Shown in pieces: positions 1 through 7,425 of a DNA stretch of 64,000 nt (position 1 is the stretch's first letter; each line of letters opens with the position of its first letter). A program made the translations under genes and the position numbers. Source of the DNA: Methanobrevibacter thaueri (GTDB lineage Archaea; Methanobacteriota; Methanobacteria; Methanobacteriales; Methanobacteriaceae); contig NZ_MZGS01000019.1 in the NCBI RefSeq assembly GCF_003111625.1, positions 1 through 64,000 of the forward strand, given 5' to 3'. Under the pieces are notes generated by a model, which was given only the letters and a program-made list of their open reading frames with translations, ran no database searches and was not told where the DNA came from.

Positions 1-184
1 AAAAATAGTTGATTTTCACAGTTAAATATTAAATATTCAATAGTTTAATTGTTAAATTTGATATTTGTTGCGATAAGTTGTTTTTTAATTATATAAAAAA
101 TAAATTTGGTGAATTTTTAAAATTCACTCCATATCCATTGGAAATTTTAAGTAATATCCATTTTAGTGATTAGTATTAATATAA
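1..184. other. AT-rich stretch without a gene
   Basis: Very AT-rich sequence downstream of the 3' end of the DUF3795 gene. I see no open frame with a ribosome-binding site, no RNA gene and no convincing hairpin. It may hold the end of the transcript of the minus-strand gene that stops at 185. Confidence 0.5.
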
Positions 185-601
185 TTAACTAATATCGGAC
201 ACTCCCACTTTAAATCCGCACTCGCTGCAGGTTTTATTTTGGAATTTCACAACGCCTCCACATTCTGGACATGACCACCTTTCACGGTCCTGTGCCATCA
301 TCCTGCCGATGCCTGTTGTCTTGATTCTTTTGGCGGAGCTTAATGTGTCGAGGCCATGTCTTTTGATATATTTCTTTGAGTGCTTTTTCATTTGTGGGCA
401 TGGAAACTCGCTGCAGCGTCCACAGTAGATGAAATTCTTCTTGTCAAAACAGGTTTTAATTTTACATTTTAGACTAGCCTTGCTCTTGCCGTCGTCACTA
501 ATCAGGCAACCTCCACATGGATTTTGAAATTTCTCGCAGCTGATGCAATTGATTCCACAGGGAGCCAGTAATTTTGAGTCAAGTTCGCCAGGCATTTTCA
601 T
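185..601 (-). CDS. DUF3795 cysteine-rich protein with C-terminal zinc ribbon
   Basis: 138 residues. The first two thirds carry the cysteine spacing typical of DUF3795 proteins: CGINCISC near residues 15-22, CGGC near 29-32, then KCKIKTC and CGRC...PCP around 46-71. A separate zinc-ribbon-like pair, CPECGG (about 111-116) and CSECGF (about 125-130), closes the protein. Together these cysteines could hold one or two metal ions or an Fe-S cluster. The function is unknown; DUF3795 proteins are common in anaerobes and methanogens. Two ATG codons lie two codons apart (601 and 595) and neither has a strong Shine-Dalgarno sequence; a TATA-like stretch about 40 bases upstream suggests a short leader. 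The gene stands alone and is divergent from the ABC transporter operon that starts at 864. Confidence 0.85.
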   Translation of the reverse strand: MKMPGELDSKLLAPCGINCISCEKFQNPCGGCLISDDGKSKASLKCKIKTCFDKKNFIYCGRCSEFPCPQMKKHSKKYIKRHGLDTLSSAKRIKTTGIGRMMAQDRERWSCPECGGVVKFQNKTCSECGFKVGVSDIS

Positions 602-801
602 AATACTTACTATGGGTCAAAGAAATTAATATAGTTATTTGAAGATAGCCATTATAAAAATATTTCTAACGATAAAATTCATTATTTTATCTATATTATA
701 TTTATAAAGAGTATTTATGCAGTTTAAAGTAATAATAAATCTTTGAATTAATATTTTATTTTATTAACATGATTTTTTAATTATATTGAATTTTTTTAGA
801 A

Positions 802-833
802 AAGTTATTAAATAACTTAGTGAATATATATTC
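802..833 (+). promoter_or_regulatory. Palindrome and TATA-like box upstream of the FecCD-type ABC operon
   Basis: AAGTTATT-A-AATAACTT is a perfect inverted repeat with 8-base arms at 802-818. It is followed at once by GAATATATATTC (822-833), which is well placed as the TATA box for the gene starting at 864. An operator touching the upstream side of the TATA box would suit control by a metal- or cofactor-sensing regulator. The role is inferred; AT-rich DNA produces many chance palindromes. Confidence 0.45.
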
Positions 834-863
834 TTATCGAACATTATATTTGGGGTTTAGATA

Positions 864-1970
864 ATGGAAAAGAAAATTAAAGTAATAATCTTGTTATTGG
901 TGATTTTAGTTGTGGCGGGAGTGGCCACTCACATGTTTTTAACACCTTCAACTGTAGAAACGGTAGGTTCTAAGAACGTAACCGATATGATTGATAGGGA
1001 TGTCGAAATTCCTGCATCTGTCAGCAATGTTGTGGCAACAAGCCCTCCGATGACTACCGTTTTATACATGATTGCACCCGACAAACTGAAAGCGGTCAAT
1101 TTCCAATGGACAGATGACGAGTTAAAGTATGTTCCAGGCCAATATCAAAACTATCCTGTTGTTGGAGGATGGTATGGAACACAAGATGGAAGTTATGAGG
1201 AATTCATAGCCTCAGAACCGGACATTGTCATAGAATCAATTGACGAAGGCGGAGACGGTGACGCATCAACCGTTAAGGAACGTCAGGAAAAATTCGGAAC
1301 AATACCTGTAGTTGCGGTTAAGGATACCACAAATGTCGAAACAATAGGGGAATCCATAACCTTTATGGGTGAGGTCGTTGGTGCTCAGGACAAGGCAAAA
1401 GAACTCAACGATTTCAATGACAGGTACTTGAATATTGTCCATGATAAGGCGTCCAAATTGTCTGACAGTGACAAAAAAACAGTCTACTATGCTCAAGGTG
1501 ATGATGGGCTTCAGACAAATCCGTCTCACTCAACACATGGTCAATTAATTGATTTGGTCGGTGGAGTGAACGTTGCGGATTCCCTTAACCAGGGCAACAC
1601 AACCGGCGGAATTCAGGTGTCCATTGAACAGGTAATCAGCTGGAATCCTGATGTGATTATTACCAATGACCCGGAATTCTATGCAAGCGTTTATGACAAT
1701 CCGAACTGGGCAAAGCTGGATGCAGTTAAAAATAAGGAGGTTTACCTATCTCCACAATCCCCATTCAAATGGTTTGACAGGCCTGTTGGGGCAAACATGA
1801 TTATCGGTGTTCCATGGACTGCAAAGGTAATATATCCTGACGATTACAAGGACATAAACATGGTGGATGCAACTAAGGAATTCTACTCCAACTTTTATCA
1901 TTTTGATTTAAGTGATGATGAGGCTAAACAGATATTGATTGATTCAGGATTGAAGGAATCAAATTTATAG
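864..1970 (+). CDS. ABC transporter substrate-binding protein, iron/cobalamin type
   Basis: 368 residues. An N-terminal hydrophobic segment (about 6-27) is followed by a class III periplasmic-binding fold of the FepB/BtuF/TroA-like family (PF01497): the opening 'TDMIDRDVEIP' and 'SNVVATSPPMTTVLYMI' match the family's start, and 'EFIASEPDIVIES' and 'WNPDVIITN' match its two conserved substrate-lobe motifs. There is no lipobox cysteine, so the protein is probably held outside the cell by an uncleaved membrane anchor. It starts the operon with the permease (8 bases downstream) and the ATPase. The substrate could be an iron chelate, cobamide, haem or a molybdate/tungstate-type anion; the sequence does not decide. 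The downstream FmdE-family gene hints at a metal used in methanogenesis. A GGGGTTTAG ribosome site supports this start. Confidence 0.88.
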   Translation: MEKKIKVIILLLVILVVAGVATHMFLTPSTVETVGSKNVTDMIDRDVEIPASVSNVVATSPPMTTVLYMIAPDKLKAVNFQWTDDELKYVPGQYQNYPVVGGWYGTQDGSYEEFIASEPDIVIESIDEGGDGDASTVKERQEKFGTIPVVAVKDTTNVETIGESITFMGEVVGAQDKAKELNDFNDRYLNIVHDKASKLSDSDKKTVYYAQGDDGLQTNPSHSTHGQLIDLVGGVNVADSLNQGNTTGGIQVSIEQVISWNPDVIITNDPEFYASVYDNPNWAKLDAVKNKEVYLSPQSPFKWFDRPVGANMIIGVPWTAKVIYPDDYKDINMVDATKEFYSNFYHFDLSDDEAKQILIDSGLKESNL

Positions 1971-1978
1971 TGATTTAA

Positions 1979-2992
1979 ATGGATAAGGAAACAAAAGAGA
2001 TTGTAAGCATAATACTTCTAATCTTTTTTCCAGTAATTATATTCTTTGCTTCATTTCTAATTGGAAGATATCCGATCAGTCCGATTGATGTGCTAAATAC
2101 ATTATTGTCCCCAATATTTCCGCAGCTTGAAGTGTCCCCTACAATAACGACAATAGTATTTGAAATAAGGCTTCCAAGAATCATAGGAGCATTAGTGGTT
2201 GGAGCGTGCCTTGCTATTTCAGGCGCAGCATTCCAGTCAATATTCAAAAACCCTCTTGTCTCATCTGACCTTTTGGGTGTGTCAAACGGTGCGGGTTTCG
2301 GAGCTGCACTTGGAATCCTGCTCAGCGGAGCCAATATCATAACCCAAATTTTCGCATTCATATTCGGTTTGATTTCAGTGTCTGCAACCTATTTGATATC
2401 AAAATCCTATAAGGCCGGAGGAATACTTGTCTTGGTATTGTCAGGGGTTGCGATTTCCGCATTTTTCAATGCATTAATCTCAGCAATTAAATTTATAGCG
2501 GATCCTGATGACAAACTCCCTGAAATCGTTTATTGGCTGATGGGATCACTGGCCTCAATAACAGTCGATAAGCTATTGATGATTGCAATACCAGTCATTA
2601 TCGGACTCATAATACTTCTGGCTTTAAGATGGCACATGAATCTGCTTGCGATGGGAGATGAAGAAGCACAATCACTCGGATTGAACCCCTCAAGAGTCAG
2701 GCTACTGATAATTGCGGGATGCACATTGCTGACATCAGCTGCAGTTTCAATAAGTGGAATAGTGGGCTGGATAGGTTTAATCATACCTCACATGTCCCGT
2801 ATGATCGTGGGTCCAGATAATAGAACACTGCTTCCGGCATCACTGAGTCTGGGGGCAAGTTTCCTGCTACTGATTGACAATATTTCACGTGCAGTGATAG
2901 CCATTGAAATTCCAATAGGAATATTGACAGCAATCATTGGCGTTCCAATTTTCCTATACTTGCTTAAACGAGGTTATTCTGAATGGTCATAG
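1979..2992 (+). CDS. FecCD-family ABC transporter permease
   Basis: 337 residues, the usual size for FecCD/BtuC permeases, with about nine or ten hydrophobic segments spread over the whole length. The family motif 'LPRIIGALVVGACLAISGAAFQSIFKNPL' region near residues 58-86 and 'GIVGWIGLIIPHMSRMIVG' near 260-278 are the best diagnostic stretches. It forms the membrane channel of the importer encoded by its neighbours. The stop of the binding-protein gene (1970) and this ATG (1979) are nearly adjacent, with GTGAT in between as ribosome site; its 3' end overlaps the ATPase gene by 10 bases, so the three are translated as one unit. Confidence 0.92.
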   Translation: MDKETKEIVSIILLIFFPVIIFFASFLIGRYPISPIDVLNTLLSPIFPQLEVSPTITTIVFEIRLPRIIGALVVGACLAISGAAFQSIFKNPLVSSDLLGVSNGAGFGAALGILLSGANIITQIFAFIFGLISVSATYLISKSYKAGGILVLVLSGVAISAFFNALISAIKFIADPDDKLPEIVYWLMGSLASITVDKLLMIAIPVIIGLIILLALRWHMNLLAMGDEEAQSLGLNPSRVRLLIIAGCTLLTSAAVSISGIVGWIGLIIPHMSRMIVGPDNRTLLPASLSLGASFLLLIDNISRAVIAIEIPIGILTAIIGVPIFLYLLKRGYSEWS

Positions 2993-3786
2993 AAAATAAA
3001 CTATTTGAAGTTAAAAATATCTCATTTGACTATGATGGAGAAGAAATTTTCTCAGACATTAGCTTTTCAATAGAAAGCGGAGACGTATTGTGCATTCTAG
3101 GGCCAAATGGAACAGGCAAAACCACATTAATAAAATGTCTGAACGGATTGAACGAGATTAACTCTGGAGAAATCCTAATCAATGGTGAGGACATCAAGGG
3201 TTTATCGTTTAGGCAAATTTCAAAACATGTTGGGTATATCCCACAATCACATGTTCCCTCATTTCCTTTCAAGGTCTTTGATGTTGTTTTGATGGGAAGG
3301 GCACCCTATTTGAATTTAACCGACTCTCCAAAGGAGGAAGATAGGAAAATAGCGCTTGATGCCCTGAAAACCCTTGGAATTGAAGGCCTTAAAGATAAGG
3401 AATACACCAATTTGAGTGGTGGGGAAAGGCAGCTGGTGTTTTTGGCAAGGGTGTTATGTCAAAAGCCGGATATTCTGATACTGGACGAACCGACCTCACA
3501 CCTGGATTTTGGAAATCAGATCAAACTCCTGGAAATAATAGACAATCTTGCAAAATCGGGCTTGTCAATTATAATGTCTTCACACTTTCCGGATCATGCA
3601 TTTTTAAGCTCAACAAAAGTTGCAATCATGAAGAATAAGAAATTCATTGATTTTGGAACTCCGGATGATGTGGTGACTGAAGAAAACTTGAAAAGGGCAT
3701 ATTCGATTGATGTTAAATTGATGGAATTAGATGACAAAAGAAAAGTTTGTGTACCAATGAAAACAAACTTAACATTAGATTTATAA
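2983..3786 (+). CDS. FepC/BtuD-type ABC transporter ATP-binding protein
   Basis: 267 residues. Walker A is GPNGTGKTT at 40-48, the signature is LSGGERQ near 145, and Walker B is ILILDEPTSHLD near 165-176, followed by the H-loop 'SSHFPDHA'. The length and the motif wording fit the ATPase of iron-siderophore/cobalamin importers. It should form a dimer under the FecCD permease and power uptake. The gene overlaps the permease gene and is followed after 11 bases by the FmdE-family gene. An internal Asp-rich tail ('VKLMELDDKRKVCVPMKTN') is ordinary for the family. Confidence 0.92.
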   Translation: MVIENKLFEVKNISFDYDGEEIFSDISFSIESGDVLCILGPNGTGKTTLIKCLNGLNEINSGEILINGEDIKGLSFRQISKHVGYIPQSHVPSFPFKVFDVVLMGRAPYLNLTDSPKEEDRKIALDALKTLGIEGLKDKEYTNLSGGERQLVFLARVLCQKPDILILDEPTSHLDFGNQIKLLEIIDNLAKSGLSIIMSSHFPDHAFLSSTKVAIMKNKKFIDFGTPDDVVTEENLKRAYSIDVKLMELDDKRKVCVPMKTNLTLDL

Positions 3787-3797
3787 AAGGTGATAAC

Positions 3798-4367
3798 ATG
3801 AATGAAAAGGATTACGACGAACAGTTGGCAAAGGCCGCTGAGTTTCACGGTCATGTCTGCGGTGGAATCGCCATTGGAACAAAACTAGCAATGTATGGAC
3901 TGGAGCTTTTGGGAATGGAATTAAATCAGAGGCATAAGAACCTAATCGTATTTTTGGAAATCGACAGGTGCATGTCTGATGCCGTGCAATCCGTTACCGG
4001 CTGTTCAATGGGTAAAAGAACCTTGAAACAGATGTATTACGGCAAGTTTGCTGCAACATTCCTTAACCAGGACACCGGTGAGGCTTTAAGAATCACTGAT
4101 GCCGACGCCAATAAGAAATTCAAGGATGAGGAAACCAAGGAGGAGATGATTGCAAGATTTAGAAGAACTCCTCCTGAAGAGTTGTTCAAGGTCGACAAGG
4201 TCAGAATTGAATTGGGTCCGGGAGACATGCCTGGCAAACCCTACACCACTGCATTCTGTTCAGTGTGCGGTGAAAAGGTATCTGATGGAAGGCATAAGCT
4301 CATTGGTGGAAAACCGGTTTGCAGGTCATGTGCTGAAGGATCTTATTATGAATTAATTGAAGAATAA
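3798..4367 (+). CDS. FmdE-family protein with C-terminal zinc finger
   Basis: 189 residues from the ATG at 3798, chosen because AAAGGTGAT sits 4 bases upstream; an in-frame ATG at 3747 lies inside the ATPase gene and has no such site. The N-terminal part, 'AAEFHGHVCGGIAIGTKLAMYGLELLGM', is the FmdE signature (PF02663; HGHxCxG). 'DRCMSDAVQSVTGCSMGKRTL' is the second conserved block, with more Cys residues. The C-terminus is a CSVCGEKV...CRSCAEG zinc ribbon. FmdE was named for its position in a molybdenum formylmethanofuran dehydrogenase operon; its activity is not firmly known. Here it shares an operon with an importer, which suggests metal handling rather than being an enzyme subunit. Confidence 0.88.
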   Translation: MNEKDYDEQLAKAAEFHGHVCGGIAIGTKLAMYGLELLGMELNQRHKNLIVFLEIDRCMSDAVQSVTGCSMGKRTLKQMYYGKFAATFLNQDTGEALRITDADANKKFKDEETKEEMIARFRRTPPEELFKVDKVRIELGPGDMPGKPYTTAFCSVCGEKVSDGRHKLIGGKPVCRSCAEGSYYELIEE

Positions 4368-4581
4368 TTTATATTGAATTTTATTTTTCTTTTAATTTCT
4401 AATATTTTTACTTTTAACTCAAAATTTTTTATTAATTTTTAAATTGTCTTGTTTTTAATTTTTATTTCATTGTTTTAACGGTTTATAGATTGATATTTTA
4501 TTTTTAAATAATTCATTACGATATGTTTATATATTCAGTTTGCTAAATATTTTATTAGATAACGAATATGCAGGTTAGAAA
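4368..4581 (+). other. Intergenic region with promoter-like sequence
   Basis: T-rich stretches just after the FmdE-family stop may end that transcript. A TATA-like TTTATATATT around 4523-4533 is well placed for a transcript into the membrane-protein/ExbB/DUF2149 genes. No gene or strong hairpin is visible. Confidence 0.4.
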
Positions 4582-5226
4582 ATGGATTTGATTGGAGGCT
4601 ATTTGCTAGTAGTTATGGCATTATTTGTTGCAAATATTGCATTGATGCTTGGAAACTACAATTTAGGTAATTTGAAAGTCATAATATTGTCATTAATATG
4701 TTCTGCAATTACCTTTGCAATAATGAATGCCTCAAGTCTTTTAAATGGTCAATTATCATTTTTATCGGATTATTTCAGCTATTTGTTTTTGGCAATAACA
4801 ATAATAATCTTCGTATCCATCGTATACTATATCAGGAGAGATGATTTTAAAATACCGTTTTATTCAATTTCTTTGGCATTTGTAATTTCAACAGTACTAT
4901 TGTCATCCCAAGCAAATCTGGACTTTTTATCAATGGCCTTATATTCATTATTGGTTTTTATAATATTATTTGTTGTTTATCAACTCACAAAATTATTACA
5001 TCACGCAAAAAGACAATATCCTGTAGTGATAGGTGAATACATGAGCTTGTTTTCCATATTGATGTTTATTTTTGCATTGACTTACGATTCCACAAAAGCT
5101 CTTGACTATTCAATGTTCAGTCCTTTTTTGATTTTAACTCCAACCTATCAGTTAATTTATGTTATTATAGGAATCATTGTTGTTTTGGTCGTTGGTGTCC
5201 TTATAAATGATACTAGGGGGAAATAA
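4582..5226 (+). CDS. Multi-pass membrane protein of unknown family
   Basis: 214 residues with six or seven hydrophobic segments and short loops (about 5-25, 30-50, 60-85, 92-110, 115-135, 150-168, 183-208). I do not recognise a family. The only distinctive features are a charged loop after the third segment (YYIRRDD) and a His/Lys loop (LLHHAKRQYP). It lies immediately before an ExbB/MotA-type gene, with no gap between stop and start codons, and that gene is followed by a DUF2149 gene. This fixed order suggests that the three products form one membrane complex, perhaps with this protein as the driven component. Ribosome site AGGTTAG is 7 bases upstream of the ATG. Confidence 0.8.
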   Translation: MDLIGGYLLVVMALFVANIALMLGNYNLGNLKVIILSLICSAITFAIMNASSLLNGQLSFLSDYFSYLFLAITIIIFVSIVYYIRRDDFKIPFYSISLAFVISTVLLSSQANLDFLSMALYSLLVFIILFVVYQLTKLLHHAKRQYPVVIGEYMSLFSILMFIFALTYDSTKALDYSMFSPFLILTPTYQLIYVIIGIIVVLVVGVLINDTRGK

Positions 5227-5868
5227 ATGATTATTCAAGGAACTGAAACGTTAACTTCGTTAATCCACATCATCTCTGAAAGTTTATTGACGCCGGTTGT
5301 TATTCTGATTGTAATCTCAATCGTCATAGTCATTTTAGCCTTTGGAGGATTGGTTAATGAGTTTATTTCAAGAAAAGCTATTTCATCTGTTGATTTGGAA
5401 GATTTGGTAAGGCGCGTTTCATTTTCAACCAATGTAAATCAGATGAAGGCAGAAATTTCCAACAGTGACCTGTTTGACTATCAAAAGAAAATATTGACAA
5501 GAATCGCAGACAATCATGATATTGGGCCTGAAGCGAGAAAGGCACTTGCAAGTGAATTAATCTCAGCAGAGGAAACCAGATTGATTAAAAAAACAAACAA
5601 GACTGATATTCTTGTTCGTGTCGGGCCTATTTTAGGATTGTTAGGTACATTGATACCATTGGGTCCGGGTCTTGCAGCTCTTGGAACCGGTGACATTGCG
5701 GTTTTGGCCCAATCTTTAACAATAGCATTCGATACAACCGTTACCGGATTGAGCGTTGGTGCTGTTGCTTTTTTAATATCCAAATACAAGAAACAGTGGT
5801 ATGAGTCAGAATTGATTGATGTTGAGACCGTTGCTGAAGCGGAATTGGAAACTATTAACAAATGGTGA
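5227..5868 (+). CDS. MotA/TolQ/ExbB proton-channel family protein
   Basis: 213 residues. One hydrophobic segment near 17-40, a cytoplasmic-type helical stretch, and two segments near 135-158 and 165-185 give the ExbB/TolQ topology. The central motif 'VRVGPILGLLGTLIPLGPGLAALGTGD...LTIAFDTTVTGLSVGAVAFLIS' is the conserved family core, with the Thr and Pro residues that line the ion path. Family members couple the proton- or sodium-motive force to work elsewhere, with ExbD/TolR or MotB partners. The next gene encodes a DUF2149 protein, which has an ExbD-like layout. What the complex drives in a cell without a bacterial outer membrane is unknown. A GGGGG ribosome site 6 bases upstream sits within the end of the preceding gene. 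Confidence 0.9.
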   Translation: MIIQGTETLTSLIHIISESLLTPVVILIVISIVIVILAFGGLVNEFISRKAISSVDLEDLVRRVSFSTNVNQMKAEISNSDLFDYQKKILTRIADNHDIGPEARKALASELISAEETRLIKKTNKTDILVRVGPILGLLGTLIPLGPGLAALGTGDIAVLAQSLTIAFDTTVTGLSVGAVAFLISKYKKQWYESELIDVETVAEAELETINKW

Positions 5869-5872
5869 AATC

Positions 5873-6172
5873 ATGCTTAGGAAAAGAAGAAGGATTTCGG
5901 AATCTATCGATGATGACCCTATGGGTGGGTTAAACAACCTTTCAGATGCGATGCTTGTGTTGGCATTAGGCTTTTTGATCTTCGCAATCATGGCATTATC
6001 AGCCAATCCGGACATGATTACACAATCACAGTCAACTCAGGACGTTTCAACTGCGGATACATTCACACAAAACTACACTGATGCCGGAGGGCTTGAGGAC
6101 AGTGGCTATAACGAGGTTGGAAAGGTTTATGAGGATCCGACCACAGGCGAACTTGTGATGGTATCGGGTTAA
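5873..6172 (+). CDS. DUF2149 protein, ExbD-like partner
   Basis: 99 residues from the ATG at 5873, preceded by GGTGAAATC; an in-frame upstream ATG lies inside the ExbB-like gene. The basic N-terminus (MLRKRRRISE), the 'DDPMGGLNNLSDAMLVLALGFLIFAIMAL' block (about 13-41, a single membrane segment with an Asp at its entrance) and a short outer tail match DUF2149. The layout copies ExbD/TolR/MotB: short cytoplasmic tail, one membrane helix with an acidic residue able to carry protons, then an external part. Four bases separate it from the ExbB-like gene. A strong hairpin terminator follows, so this gene ends the operon. Confidence 0.85.
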   Translation: MLRKRRRISESIDDDPMGGLNNLSDAMLVLALGFLIFAIMALSANPDMITQSQSTQDVSTADTFTQNYTDAGGLEDSGYNEVGKVYEDPTTGELVMVSG

Positions 6173-6182
6173 AGATGATTTT

Positions 6183-6204
6183 GGGAGTTTAACTCCCTTT
6201 TTTT
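6183..6204 (+). terminator. Hairpin terminator after the DUF2149 gene
   Basis: GGGAGTT-T-AACTCCC forms a 7-base-pair stem (6183-6197) followed by seven T residues. It ends the ExbB/DUF2149 operon and insulates the cassette beginning at 6312. Confidence 0.8.
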
Positions 6205-6262
6205 GCTATTTTTTTAATTAATTGTATGGGATTGTAATATTGATTTAAGCTTGTAAAATTGT

Positions 6263-6289
6263 TCTTGTTTAAAACAAGACATTTAAATA
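6263..6289 (+). promoter_or_regulatory. Palindrome and TATA box of the JAMM-like cassette
   Basis: TCTTGTTT-A-AAACAAGA is an inverted repeat with 8-base arms (6263-6279). It abuts a TATA-like TTTAAATA at 6282-6289. The ATG at 6312 lies about 27 bases from the centre of the TATA box and has no Shine-Dalgarno sequence, so the mRNA is probably leaderless. A palindrome at this position is typical of an autoregulated or repressed promoter. Confidence 0.5.
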
Positions 6290-6311
6290 CCTTAAATTAT
6301 AATATTAATTC

Positions 6312-7052
6312 ATGAATTTTAGATATATTGAATATGGAATTTCATTAGTGTTAAAATTTATATCAAAATCATTTTTGCTAAATGAATTCAAGAGATTTTT
6401 AAATGACAATCGTGGAGGATTGGTATTGTCATTTGATGAAATTCACATTCCAGATAAGGGCTGGCTGGACTATAAACGATTGGAAGTTGATGAATCTGTC
6501 AAATTCATCAGTCGCAATGATTTACCTAATGATTTTTGTCCGAAAGCTTGTAAACTGGTTGACGAATTTCATAAGAAAACGGTTAATGAGGATATTGAAT
6601 GGATGTTGTACTTTGATTACACAGATGGTGAAGTAATATATTGTTGGAAAGGTGAAGAGGATAAAACTGGGGGTGCATACGATAAAATTCATCTTAAAGG
6701 GAGGAATATAGCTTCTTTGCATAATCATCCTAAAGATTATTATTCTTTTCCCTCTTCGGATAATTTTGATATTCTCGGCAATAAATTTGAAGATTATGAA
6801 ATTATCACTTCAATTAATGTTTTTTGGATTGTTGAATTTAGGGGTCTGGTTGAAAAAGAAATTAGACAAAATTTTCAATATCGTCTTGCGAAAGATATGA
6901 ATAGTATTAATAATAAAATTAGATTATTATGTCATGATGCAAATATGATTAATTCTATGGTAGAAGTATATATTGGAGATTATTTGTTAAACCATATTGA
7001 TAAAAAAATAAACGAAATCGATTTATTTTTAATTAAAAGGGAGATTCAATAA
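6312..7052 (+). CDS. Uncharacterised protein with a JAMM/JAB-like HxHP motif
   Basis: 246 residues, family not recognised with certainty. Residues about 120-160 read 'KIHLKGRNIASLHNHPKDYYSFPSSDNFDIL'-like (HNHP, then SFPSSD after four residues), close to the H-x-H-P...S..D zinc motif of JAMM/JAB metalloproteases and RadC-like domains. The serine spacing is not exact, so the site may be degenerate. 'VLSFDEIHIP' earlier and acidic patches could supply the missing Glu. The C-terminal part is helical with no clear domain. Predicted leaderless. Its stop overlaps the start of the next gene (TAATG), so the two are co-translated. Base composition is lower in GC than the operon before it, which suggests a transferred cassette. 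Alternatives: a toxin of unknown type, or a phage-derived JAB protein. Confidence 0.6.
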   Translation: MNFRYIEYGISLVLKFISKSFLLNEFKRFLNDNRGGLVLSFDEIHIPDKGWLDYKRLEVDESVKFISRNDLPNDFCPKACKLVDEFHKKTVNEDIEWMLYFDYTDGEVIYCWKGEEDKTGGAYDKIHLKGRNIASLHNHPKDYYSFPSSDNFDILGNKFEDYEIITSINVFWIVEFRGLVEKEIRQNFQYRLAKDMNSINNKIRLLCHDANMINSMVEVYIGDYLLNHIDKKINEIDLFLIKREIQ

Positions 7053-7234
7053 TGTCTTATAATTTAAAAGGAAGATTTGGATATGTGTCTAAATGTAGGG
7101 GGATTCCAAAGTATCCGGGGGAATTTACAGTAAATTTGGAAAAACCAGATAATGTTTCTGATGAAGATTTGCAAAAATGGGATGAGTCTATTGGACAATT
7201 TCTTAAAAAAATTGAATCAGACTTTGACTTATGA
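7052..7234 (+). CDS. Small partner protein of the JAMM-like gene
   Basis: 60 residues, no family recognised. It has an N-terminal basic, Gly/Tyr-rich part (MSYNLKGRFGYVSKCRGIPKYPGEF) and an acidic C-terminal helix (DEDLQKWDESIGQFLKKIESDFDL). The ATG overlaps the stop codon of the preceding gene, with GGGAG in front as ribosome site. The size, charge pattern and tight coupling fit an antitoxin, immunity or adaptor protein, or a small modifier substrate for a JAMM peptidase, though it lacks the C-terminal Gly-Gly of ubiquitin-like modifiers. The function is unknown. Confidence 0.65.
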   Translation: MSYNLKGRFGYVSKCRGIPKYPGEFTVNLEKPDNVSDEDLQKWDESIGQFLKKIESDFDL

Positions 7235-7302
7235 TGTTTAATATAAATTGTGTTTTTTATTTTTTTTTCAGTAAATTTTGTATGAAAAACTAATTTTGCG
7301 AT

Positions 7303-7425
7303 ACATTTATAAATACATAAAACAAATATTTGATTACTGTTATTTTTCTAACAGTAAAATTACTTTTTTTGGGATAAGTTCCCATATGGATGTGGCCTTC
7401 GTGGCTGAACAAAAAGGTGTAATTT
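7303..7425 (+). promoter_or_regulatory. Promoter and structured leader of the L15e gene
   Basis: A TATA-like ATTTATAAATA lies near 7304-7314. The expected transcript start, about 25 bases later, falls at a perfect inverted repeat, TTACTGTTA (7334-7342) and TAACAGTAA (7349-7357), followed by seven T residues (7364-7370). Two smaller hairpins follow: GGGA..TCCC (7371-7383) and GCC..GGC near 7394-7404. A 15-codon open frame begins at ATG 7386 and overlaps the L15e start in another frame. The first hairpin plus T run looks like a terminator placed in a leader, as in attenuation of ribosomal protein genes. The regulation is inferred. Confidence 0.45.
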
